Shown one piece after another: positions 14,665 through 23,921 of a stretch of DNA of 64,000 bases. The position numbers and the translations under genes are program-made. Source of the DNA: Drosophila pseudoobscura. Lineage: Eukaryota; Arthropoda; Insecta; Diptera; Drosophilidae. The notes beneath the pieces are model-generated. The model saw nothing but the letters and a program-made list of their open reading frames with translations, was not told where the DNA came from and did no database searches. The number at the start of each line of letters is the position of its first letter. Positions within the stretch are counted from its first letter, which is position 1. The DNA lies in NCBI RefSeq assembly GCF_009870125.1, contig NC_046683.1:47569869-47633868 (forward strand), in the 5' to 3' direction.

Positions 14665-15471
14665 CAGTGTTGCCATTTTAGCCTATTTAAGGCTAGATCT
14701 AGCTTATTTGAAAACGGAAAAGCTTGAAAAATTATGAAAATGCTTATAGCCTTAAATCTAGCCTTTTTTAATTTCACTCTGTTTATGTTTGCCTTTTATA
14801 TCCTATATATTTGTTGTACATTATCATGGTATTTTAGAATTCATTTATGGTATATTTTCGTTGAAAAGTTTCGGTCACTACTACACAGAAACTTGGCGAT
14901 CGTGTGAAATGTGTAATTGTGGAAAATTGAGGTAAAGGAGCTTATTATCCAACACAGAGAAAGGTAAGCTTTAATAGCATTTGATATTAAAAATAAATAA
15001 TAAACAAACCTCTTGAAGAAATCGCTTTATTTGCCATTGAAATTTTAAGTCTACCGTGGTCAAATGCTGCCATTGAACGTGTAATCAGTCAAATAAATAT
15101 CGTTAAGACCATGTTTAGGAACAAAATGACTGTTCAATCCTTAAACTCAATATTAAATATAAGGTTTGTTTTAGTAATATTTAATTGTCTGATGAATACG
15201 ACAATAACTTTTTTTAATTTTACAGATATGGATTGCGCCGTCATGCCATATGTTGCCACAACTACCAATTACCGGAGAAATATTTAAATTTAATACGTTC
15301 CAGCGATAAATATACCGATTCGAGTAATAGCGAGTTGGATAAAATAATAACACAATTAGAAATGTGTATATCTATGTGTTTTTTATTTTTAGCATATTTT
15401 TTGGCCTTTTTTCAATTTTTAGCTTGTTTTAGCTTGTGTTTTTGTGAAATCTAGCTTATCTGGCAACACTG
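14665..15471. mobile_element. hAT transposon, 807 bp, non-autonomous
   Basis: The ends are terminal inverted repeats of 11 bp (CAGTGTTGCCA at 14665 and its complement ending at 15471). They are flanked by a perfect 8-bp direct repeat CTGCAGTA at 14657-14664 and 15472-15479; an 8-bp target duplication is the hallmark of hAT transposition. Subterminal repeats of the type TAGCTTATT/AGCTTGTTTT and a 12-bp palindrome GCTAGATCTAGC lie inside the ends. The middle retains the end of a transposase with the hAT dimerisation region. It is too short to encode a full transposase, so it is a deletion derivative mobilised in trans. Insertion lies 149 bp upstream of the dre4 start codon. Confidence 0.92.
15015..15360 (+). 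pseudogene. hAT transposase C-terminal (dimerisation) remnant
   Basis: Two exon-like segments, 15015-15163 and 15226 to about 15350, joined by a 62-bp intron (AG|GTTTGT...TTTACAG). The first reads EEIALFAIEILSLPWSNAAI, then ERVISQINIVKTMFRNKM; the second reads RYGLRRHAICCHNYQLPEKY, then LNLIRSSDKYTD. The order W-SNAAIERVISQ-N-VKT-RN-M then N-LL-IR is the hAT-family dimerisation domain. The frame is open through the domain, but all N-terminal parts (BED finger and the RNase H-like DDE residues) are missing, so it is not a working transposase. Confidence 0.8.
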
Positions 15472-15475
15472 CTGC

Positions 15476-15570
15476 AGTAGTGACCGCGGATTTATCGATA
15501 ACGACCATCAGGAATATACTGAAACATACCATGTCATTTTAAAAATATACCATAAATATACTGACGAATT
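15476..15570 (-). promoter_or_regulatory. dre4 core promoter, displaced by the hAT insertion
   Basis: Read on the minus strand, this block has Motif-6-like GGTATATTT/CAGTATATT elements, then a perfect DRE (TATCGATA at 15493-15500), then a Motif-1-like GGTCACTACT (15476-15485). This is the same order as at 3685-3760. The last bases overlap the 8-bp target duplication of the hAT element, so before insertion the motif would have lain about 150 bp from the dre4 ATG. It is assigned to dre4 because no other minus-strand gene starts here. Confidence 0.7.
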
Positions 15571-16169
15571 CAAGTTCTATTTTACTTATTCCTCGTTTTT
15601 GATATTCCGTCGAATATTACCAGCTAAATAGAACATTTAGCCGTGCCCACATAATTTTAGCCCATTGATGAATACATTTTCTAAACAATTGGTTAGTTTT
15701 TAGTTCTTGCTTTTATTGTATTTTGACTAAAACACGGTTTGAACAAAATAGTTCAAGAAAAAAAACAGTCGCAATGTTGCTAGTATTTGAAGACATGATG
15801 CGTGTATAGGTCTTTGTGCACCCTATTTCGTTAATTTTATATGTAGTTCAAACGCAATTTATTAAGACCTTTTCTCAAATTGACATGTTTTTGACTTATT
15901 CATGTGTATTATTAGTATCTTGTATATATTTATCTCGATCCTGAGCCTTGGAAGACAAACATTTTCTCAATTCTATAACATCCATTTCTCCCAGGGTATG
16001 TGTGCATGGAATTAGCAACAGAAGAAAGTTGTTGTGGCACACTAATACCAAATATGCCCAATTAACCCAAACGTGTTCCGATATTTGTTCGATATAGTGT
16101 TATCGCGCTTATCGATAGCAGCCCAAAAAACGATAGACGGGAAAAACGTTTCGTTTAAATATATTTAAG
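15571..16169. other. Spacer between dre4 promoter and sulfotransferase gene
   Basis: AT-rich sequence with no reading frame I can support. The only recognisable element is a DRE at 16120-16127, listed separately. Confidence 0.5.
16120..16127. promoter_or_regulatory. Isolated DRE (TATCGATA)
   Basis: Perfect DREF-binding octamer, preceded by GATATAGTGTTATCGCG. It lies just beyond the 3' end of the sulfotransferase gene and about 0.6 kb beyond the dre4 promoter, with no recognisable gene start beside it. Confidence 0.5.
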
Positions 16170-16175
16170 TTTATT
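16170..16175 (-). terminator. Poly(A) signal of the sulfotransferase gene
   Basis: AATAAA on the minus strand, about 115 nt past the stop codon at 16288; the only good signal nearby. Confidence 0.65.
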
Positions 16176-16287
16176 ATTGTATTCATTCAGTATTATCAAC
16201 ATTTGCAATTACGTACTGTGACGGCTAATATGTATTTTCGTTGAACTAATTCATTTCGTTAGCAAATTCTACGAATTTAGAGCTGTG

Positions 16288-18102
16288 TTAATTCTTTGTG
16301 GCCGTTGGACTGCCGGATGATTCGTCTGGTCTGGCTACCTGTAGATACTCCTGGATATCGTAGTCAAACAGCTCGAAATCATATCTTGGAATAGAACAAA
16401 GACTGTTAGCGCACTATCAAAAGGGGCATTAGATTGTCCCACTCACTTGTAATACTCGTAGAGCTCCAGCATTTCGTGCCTTGTGAGCTGGGCATAGAAC
16501 TGCTGCTGGAGTTCGTGCGTCTTGCGGCCACCTTTGCCCATGTTGCGCCACACGGGCGCTATCACCCTTTTCAGGCCAGTCTTTTCGATTAGATATAATT
16601 GATCCTCTGTGAGCGACTCGAACTTCAGTATCATGTCGAAACGAATCAGACAGGGTGTGCAGAACGACGTGGCCGCCACAAAGTGCATGTCAATGAAGCT
16701 GCCCCGCTTCACCTGGTCGAGCAGCCAGTTGACAAACTCCGGAAACGAAGGATACTTGGTGTTGGGCGCTCGGGCCACCAGGGAAGGCTGTCAGGAATAA
16801 TAGATGATAGATCAGGGCCATAGTTCAGGGGGTGTTCCGTCAGTCTTTGATTCCCTTCTTACCTTCTTGCGATAATTGCGCACAATGCTGCGGCCCAGCT
16901 TGTCATGGAAGGAATAGGGCAGGGCGAACACCATCTTATCGCGATAAGCGCTCAACAGCCTCTCAAAGGGATTGCGTGCAATGATAAAGGTTAGCGAGTC
17001 ATTCTGCGCCTCGCGCAGCTGCAAGTGAAAAGCAAAAGTGTCATACGAGATATACATACATATATAAAAAAAAAAAATGTATGATGCAAGTTTCCGTTCC
17101 ATTTCCGCACTCACCTCGTCGAGGGTCACTCGCGGATAGCGTTCTCTGGCCAGATTCAGGAGAATCTTTTTGGTTTTGCGCAAATAACTGGGTGAGTAAC
17201 CGGCCAGAACATTGAAGTTGAACATCCACGATGAGGAGGCAGCCTTAAACACATTGCACCTACACAAAATTCGTGGCTTTAGTGGAGGAGTTCCTGTGAA
17301 TGTGATGTGATGTGTAATTTGTATACGCACCATATAATGTGATACTTTTTGTTGACCAAAAACTCCCATGTGTTTGGGGTGTGCCACGAGTCGTGACCTG
17401 TAAATAAGATTGATGTGAAGGAGAAGTTCGTTCTCACACTCTCACTCTTCCCCTCTTTCTCTCTCCCTCTCTCTATTTATCTATCTCTCTCTGTGGCTGT
17501 GGCCCCATGACCCACCTAACACATCCAGGCCATAGGCCGAGCACTTGTCCTTCAGTCGCTCCCTCCGCTGATCCATTCGCTGCTCCACCTGAAGCATTTC
17601 CTGCGGCGTAAGCGTCTGCACGGCATACTCGGGAATGAGGGGCAGGCGTGTCTGATTGATGTCCTGTTCGGATAAACAAATTCAGAAATAATGAAACTTA
17701 ATGGCAGCCATAAGATATAGTATGGTTATGGCTATGGTTATGGGGTATGCGAATCGAATGCCGAACCCAAAAGGCCTGCCAATATATATTACAGTACAAC
17801 CACGAAAGAATCGACTCTGTTTGGTTTTTTTTAGAATTTTTCTCCGGTTACATCATTAGTTATACTTTTTCCCTGTTTGTGCGGTTGTGGGTGGGTGTGC
17901 TTGAGTGTTTGTGTGTGTGTCTGTGTGTGTTTGTTCTGGTTACATATTTACTTTATCAACATAGCGCCACTTGTTCTTTGTCTTGCCCGTTGCCACCACG
18001 GTCAGATCCTTGTTCTTGTTCTTGTTCAGCAGCAGCACCGGATATCGAAATGTTTGCCCCTGCGACTGCTGTTGTTGCTGCCGCTGCTGTTGCTGTTGCT
18101 GC

Positions 18103-18134
<32 letters not shown>

Positions 18135-20490
18135 ATGTGGCGGCTGCTGCTGTTGCACATTAAAGGCCTAGAAAAGCAGTGGCAGTTTGGGTTTTCTTTG
18201 TATTTAGTAATAGTGTTTCATGTGGTGGCTGTCTGTATTTTTCTAGGTTAAGAGCTTAGAGATGACATGGCGTATGCGTATTATAAAAGCGTTTCTAATG
18301 GCCAAGCACTGTCAAGGTCGCAGAGAGTCGCAGTCGCAGTCGCCCACTCGGCGGCCAGCAATCTCAATTAAAACTACCAGACAGCAGTGTCAACTTTCAT
18401 CTAGAGATCGCCACATGAATCAAGTGGCACTGCGGCCATGGGACTGGGAAGCCACTGGACAAGCTGTCAGACAGTCATGGCAGCCACTTTGCATTTTACT
18501 CGCGTACGCGGGAGCAAACTCTTTAGTTACATCTACTCTACTCTGCCTGGGGGGTTGGGGTACATTTGTTCTCGGCAGAGGGGTGGGAAACATATAAATC
18601 TCTTGGTTATATATGTAGGGTCTATCTAGATTGGTGTATGAGGAACGCTTTTGGAATAATGATTTTTATGGAAAACTACTTTACATACTCGTATATTGGC
18701 AGATTAATAAGAGTTTGAGTGCTCGAAAATGGCAACTTCTATTAAATATACTTAGCACATATTCGTAGGGATAACATTAAGGCAAAAGAGTATCCCACCA
18801 TCGGCTTGTCAAAAAATCCTTCAAATTCCTTCTCATCCCCATATAAAGTGGCGCTATGTGCATGACGTATACTGTGCGGAAATGGGTTGGTAATTTGCGA
18901 TGGGGTTAGAATTTTAGGGGAGGCGTATCTACTGACTTATCAGCGTGTGTGTGTGTGTGTGTGCGCGCGTGGGTGTTTTGTGGAATGCTGTGCTTAATTA
19001 TGCGTGTACGAATATGCCGGGCAAAACAAAAGCTTCGAATAAACTAGAGCATACATCGCGCTGCATGCCGTATGCCGTAAGCCGTATGCGTGTTCTGTAA
19101 GCTTTGCTCTTTTTTCGGGACTGCCTAAGCATTTGTCATTTGTCATTTGGGTAATGTTATGCAAATTAGCAGTGGGAAAGCGTTTATTGATTGTGGTATC
19201 CCACCAGCAGAGCGAGTATTAGTACCAGTAGCAGTCCTAGTGGCAATCCTAGTAGCAGTCCCTCCGGATCGATTTTCATGGGACAGCCAGCCAGGCAGCC
19301 AGCATTGATGATTTTTTTATGATGCCACAAGTAATTAAGTGTAATTTAAGCAAATGTTTTTTTCTTCTTCCTTTTGCCAACCATTTGGCCAAGGCCGGGC
19401 ACGGGCGCCTCCAAGTCTCCGGCGACCACGCAACGCATTGCAAATGACGGCAAAGCGGATTAACCCGAACCCCCTTGGCAAAAGGGGGTAAAGGGTTGGC
19501 CAGAGGGCGTGCCCGGAGGCGGTCCGGGCCAGCTTATGTGGTTATAGGCCAAGAAAGTTGCATGCTTGTGCTCTTAATTGTTGCGCTATTAGAATACTCC
19601 CGCTTTGTTCAGCGTTTGTTCGATTTCAAGCACAAATAGGCGATAAAGCTAGCGAAATCCCCCAGCTAATTTCAAATTAATTTGCACCTAATCAGGCGGT
19701 CTAACAAATGCTCTCGGATCTAACTAGTCGTATGTATGTATAAGCTGTTCAAAGATCGCAGTCGTGCAACGAAGTGTGAAAGGCAGAACAATGCTAAAAT
19801 TGCTAACAACTTTGATAAATAAACAATAACAAAATGCTTTCAATTTCAAATATTTGGTTCATTTTCATTCGCCTCTCATGTACGAATAGTATTTATAGAG
19901 ACTATACCGATTGGGATAATGCTAATGCCCTTCACACAACAAATTGTTTATAGAATCGGGATGATTGTACAGAGATAGTGGACTTATCTTTCATAAATAT
20001 AGTAATATTTAAAAAATTTCAGATGGTTTCTATTTCTGGTTTTCTCCGTTTCACTGACACGGACACTTGGGGCAATCGATTTGCCTGCAATTGGTTTGTA
20101 GTCAGGCGATATGAAGGGTAAAAGGCAGGCGTGCTGGGCAGGGCATGGCAGGGCAGGGCAGGCATTCTCTACAAGCTGCTATATATATATACATATATAT
20201 GTCTACAATCTATAGCTAAAAGCAAGGGCACATGTTTGCTGGCCACTCAAAGGGCTACAGAACTACAATATATTCTCTACCGAATTGGATACTGGAGTGG
20301 TTCTGGCAACCCACACACTCACTCTCTGACCCACTGCGCCACTCACCTCGAATCCACGTATTTTCTGCAGCTGCTCGTTCCACACCAGGTAGACCAGAGA
20401 GAGGGGCAGTAGCAGCAGCGAGACGGCCGTAAAGATGAGCAAATATCGCCGGATGGTGCGACAATTTGCCAGGCTCTTGCTCAATTTCAT
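16288..20490 (-). CDS. Golgi carbohydrate sulfotransferase (HNK-1/CHST11-14 family)
   Basis: Type II Golgi enzyme expected to transfer sulfate from PAPS to a glycan such as chondroitin or dermatan. Eight coding exons in transcription order: 20490-20347, 18167-17952, 17663-17516, 17397-17331, 17259-17115, 17018-16863, 16787-16447, 16384-16288; all phases agree, 437 residues. A short cytosolic tail and signal anchor (about 16-37, YLLIFTAVSLLLLPLSLVYLVW) precede a glutamine-rich stem exon (residues 49-120). The 5'-phosphosulfate site is CNVFKAASSSW (about 193-203; Lys and Ser bind PAPS). The 3'-phosphate site is ARNPFERLLSAYRDK (Arg near 255). The C-terminus LYEYYKYDFELFDYDIQEYL is typical of the family. 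A 2.2-kb intron follows exon 1. A second ATG 22 nt upstream of the start, in another frame, opens an overlapping uORF if it is transcribed. D. melanogaster CG13937 is a likely orthologue from memory; the acceptor substrate is not deducible. Confidence 0.88.
18052..18158 (-). repeat. CAG/CAA glutamine tract inside a coding exon
   Basis: Imperfect CAG/CAA repeat on the minus strand, encoding runs of Gln broken by His, Pro and Arg, in the stem exon of the sulfotransferase. The frame stays open throughout. Confidence 0.95.
18168..20346 (-). other. Large first intron of the sulfotransferase gene
   Basis: 2.2-kb intron. Contains GT microsatellites (about 18944-18968), a CAGTCGCAGTCGC tract and a GGGCA-type repeat near 20138-20162 (just inside the intron). 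No second gene was recognised inside. Confidence 0.7.
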
Positions 20491-22874
20491 TTAAACTCGA
20501 ATGTAGCTGCATAGGAACTGATTTCTTTTGGATCGTTTCTTCTTTTTGTTGGTTGTTCTTTGGTTGGTTGATTGGTTTTCTTGGATATATATAGTATACA
20601 CTATATATCTATTATTGATATTCATGAGACATTTCCGGGGGCTACGCGACCGCAAATTTGGCCTGCAGTTGGCGACAATATTTGTAAATGTTGCTCATGG
20701 CTGCTAAGCGAAAGCTAAATTTAGTTTTTCTGTGCTAAATGTTCTTTAAAAAAAGTATCAAAAAAAGCAACAACAAAAAGTGGGAGAGGAACAGAGCCGA
20801 AGAGTAAATAGATCATTCAGCAATGGAATCCGGCGGTGTGTGTGTCTGACAGTCTGATGACAATTCTGTTTTATGGTCGAGTGCCTTTCGGGCCAAATTG
20901 TGTCATTGCAATGGGCCTGATATTTTAGGCCAAACAATTGTACGCTTTTCTCTTGGTTTCTGTCGATGGGGGTTTGTTTTCCTCTTTCATTGTTTTTTTT
21001 TAAATGCAAGTCCGGAAACAACAAACAATACTTATTTTATTGATTTTCTACTCCATTTCCTAAACAACTCCATTCTCTTTCGTAGATGGAGGGGAAGTGA
21101 CCAAAAAAGAGTGCAACCAGAGAGGGGACTCAGTTACGGGGGGGCAGGGTGTGATACTCTGGAGGGGTTTCTCGCCAAACACATTTCAATTGTCGATGTT
21201 CAGGGCCTTTTATTATTGTTTTTGTTTTTTTCTAATTTATTTATTTTAAATTCATTAAAGGCACTCACACGCACACAGTCTCACACTCTTCCACACACAC
21301 TCTAACACTCAAACACACAAAAGAGACCAAAAGTTGGCAAACAAAATGCTAAATGCGGGGCGTAAGAGGCGTATACGTAACGTGTTGTCCATTGCTTTGC
21401 TTTTGCATTTGTGCCTTTTGCCTTTGCCTTTGCCTTTGCCTTTGCTCTTTCTTCACCTCTCCCGTACAACACTCTCTCTCGCTCGTTGTCTCTCCCCCGC
21501 AACAACAACCACAATGGAGGGCAACATTTTGTTAGTTTTTTTTATTATTCAATTGTTTGCCAATTGAAGAAAAGCGCGCAATCAATATCAATTTGCAAAG
21601 CGTGCCGTGATATATTCCTCCTCTCTCATTTTCTCTTATTTCTCTCACTCTTTCTCTTATGGTTTCACCAAACAAAAAATATAGGTGATGGGGGAGGGGT
21701 AGGGGGTGGTGTGATTGTAACGGGGGGAAAAGTCACCAAACACAAGCCGTCGCCCGTCATCACCGAACGACGCACATTTCACGAATGAAATCAAATGCGA
21801 AAAATACAAAATACGAAATGAGCAGAGGCCCAGGCAGGCATGCCCTCTCTGCACCCTGCACTCTACTCTCTATCAACGAGAACGTGGCAGTTTCAGTTTC
21901 ATGCTGCCGCGTCTCTGCCAGCGCATGCGATTCCTTGAGCTCGGCTTTTTATGTTGTCCACCCTACCTCCCATCAGAGGGTATGATGGCTTGGAGCATAG
22001 TTTTGCGAAGCAGAAAAGGATTCGCGTGCGACCGAGTAGAGAGGATAAACTCTATCTACGTATCTATCTATCTATCTAACTATCTATCTATCTACATAAA
22101 TCATTTTGAGATTTGGAGCTCCATCTGATAATAAAAAGGTTGTAAAATCGTTTTTTTTGGGGTAGTTAGGGTGTCATAAACTGACAATGTTGGTCGTTGA
22201 ACTCCCAGGGTATTTGTTCTTCGGCTGGATAACTTTCCTGCATATTTGTTTATTTACGGTTGTTGTAGTTGTCTCCCCGCCAGGGTGGCGGGACAAACCC
22301 TGCCGGGGGTGGTTGGGTTGGTTGTTTGGCCATTTGATTTGTTTATCGGAGAGAGAAAAAGTCGCATTCTTAACAGCACGCAAGGAGAGTGAAATGCGCA
22401 GTGAGAGAGAGTGAAATGCAAGGGTTTCTTTCTCTTCCATTGGAGCAACAGCAGGATGGCGTGGGTGGTTTCAAAAGTTATCGGTTATTGCATACGATTA
22501 AGCTGATCTTTTCAAACTTTTAAAACTTAGAAGCGGAATAAATAAGAGAGATGAATAGCTACATTTGGCTAGAGTCGCCAGACATTTGATTCTGAGTCTT
22601 TTTTAGATCTATTTTATGTGGGCGGAAATGCTTTCTTCGTTGCGTTGCAAACATCTGTTCAATATCATTGTAATCTCTATAATACAAGGCATAACAATAC
22701 GGAAATGACCTTCATCCTTAAATAGAACACGCTCAGACGATTCCATTCGATACAAAAATATTTTACTATATATTTCACACTCACTAAACAGTTAAATGTT
22801 GGTAAAAATATTGCTAGTTGAACAGGACCGCTTTGGGGTAAGTAAATGCAATTATGGAAGGCCGGCACTAACCC
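20491..22874. other. Upstream region of the sulfotransferase gene and 3' flank of Aprt
   Basis: No coding sequence supported. The left end probably holds the 5' UTR and promoter of the sulfotransferase gene. Simple repeats include CA tracts (about 21264-21320), a TTTGCC hexamer array (about 21417-21450) and TATC tetranucleotides (about 22057-22093). The right end should contain the Aprt 3' UTR; I saw no perfect AATAAA on the minus strand close to its stop. Confidence 0.5.
22057..22093 (+). repeat. (TATC)n microsatellite
   Basis: Imperfect tetranucleotide array TATCTATCTATC..., broken once by TAAC. Confidence 0.9.
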
Positions 22875-23606
22875 TCAGTACTTGATCAGGGAGTGTACTT
22901 TGCAGTCCAGCTTCTTGCGGCCGTCTAGGCCGACCAGTTCCATCACTACCAGGCTTTCTAGCACAACGCCACCCACTTTACGAACCAGCTCGGAGGCGGC
23001 TAGCAGGGAACCACCTGTGGCTAGCAGATCATCCACAATGACGACTTTTTGGCCAGGCTGGATAGCCGTACGCTGCAGCTCAAAGGTGTCCTATAAAGGG
23101 AATTGTTCTCGTATAATCAGAAAATATATATAATCATATGAGGCTACTCACGCTACCGTATTCTAGTTGATACTCAACGGAGACGACCTCGCCGGCCAGC
23201 TTTCCCTTTTTGCGTATGGGCGCACACCCCACGCCCAGTTCGGTGGCCAGCAGCAGGTTGAAGAGGAAGCCCCGCGAGTCCAGTCCCACGATGACTTCCA
23301 CCTCAGGCTGGCTCTGCCTGATGTACTGCACCAGCAAATCCCTGAGGTAGACACAGGCCTTGGGATCAGTCAGGGCGCCGAATATGTCGCTGATGGGATA
23401 GACGGAAGAAGAGTACAACACATGTTAATGAAGTGATAAGACTTTAGCAGTCCATAAAGATAATAATCACACTGTCGCTGGCAAACCTTGATTGTCTGAT
23501 AACCTCCAACCCACCGAAATAGTATCCCCTCTTTGGGAAAGTTGGGATATTCGCCAATCTTGGACTTCACATAGTCCAGTTTGTCTTCCGCACTGATTTG
23601 GCTCAT
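22875..23606 (-). CDS. Aprt: Adenine phosphoribosyltransferase
   Basis: Purine salvage enzyme: adenine plus PRPP gives AMP and pyrophosphate, in the cytosol. Three coding exons in transcription order: 23606-23515, 23389-23152, 23090-22875; GT/AG borders all in phase; 181 residues, the normal family length. The PRPP-binding loop [12 protein letters not shown] is intact near residues 126-137. Other family blocks include [28 protein letters not shown] and [24 protein letters not shown] at 23914-23921 about 310 bp upstream of the start probably belongs to its promoter, and a dispersed repeat lies between the two. Confidence 0.95.
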
Positions 23607-23677
23607 ATTTCTTGGTGTTTTAATTGTTAATAAGGAAAATTTTTAAGATTTATTTATTTGTATTGTTGTTGTAAAAT

Positions 23678-23894
23678 TGTTAACCTACTTAATCCCCCTC
23701 TATTCAAACAGGGGAACAACTTGAAAATAGTACTGCCCGGAAAATAGTACTGTTCGTAAATGATTCTTGTAGATCTATCCTAACCTTCCTCTTCAATATA
23801 AAAAACGATTACTTTTACATGAACTCCGCTAAAAAGTCATACAATATTCGTGTGTGCATTTAAATATCCAACGGTCGACAATGGGTTAAACGAT
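23678..23894 (+). repeat. Dispersed repeat, copy B (near Aprt)
   Basis: About 217 bp, the partner of copy A at 1823-2069, in the same orientation. Matching anchors include ACCTACTTAA, GGGAACAACTTGA, CGGAAAATAGTACTGTTCGT, TTCTTGTAGA, TGAACTCCGCTAAAA, ATTTAAATA and GGTCGACAATGGG. It begins 72 bp upstream of the Aprt start codon and ends about 20 bp before its DRE. Confidence 0.7.
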
Positions 23895-23913
23895 GAACAG
23901 CTGATTAGCTGCT

Positions 23914-23921
23914 TATCGATA
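23914..23921. promoter_or_regulatory. DRE upstream of Aprt
   Basis: Perfect TATCGATA within GCTTATCGATAAGC, a 14-bp palindrome, about 310 bp upstream of the Aprt start codon. Probably DREF-regulated. Confidence 0.65.

Noticed and set aside
17877-18251. Leucine- or alanine-rich plus-strand frames
   Set aside because: These are translations of the complement of the CAG tract in the sulfotransferase exon.
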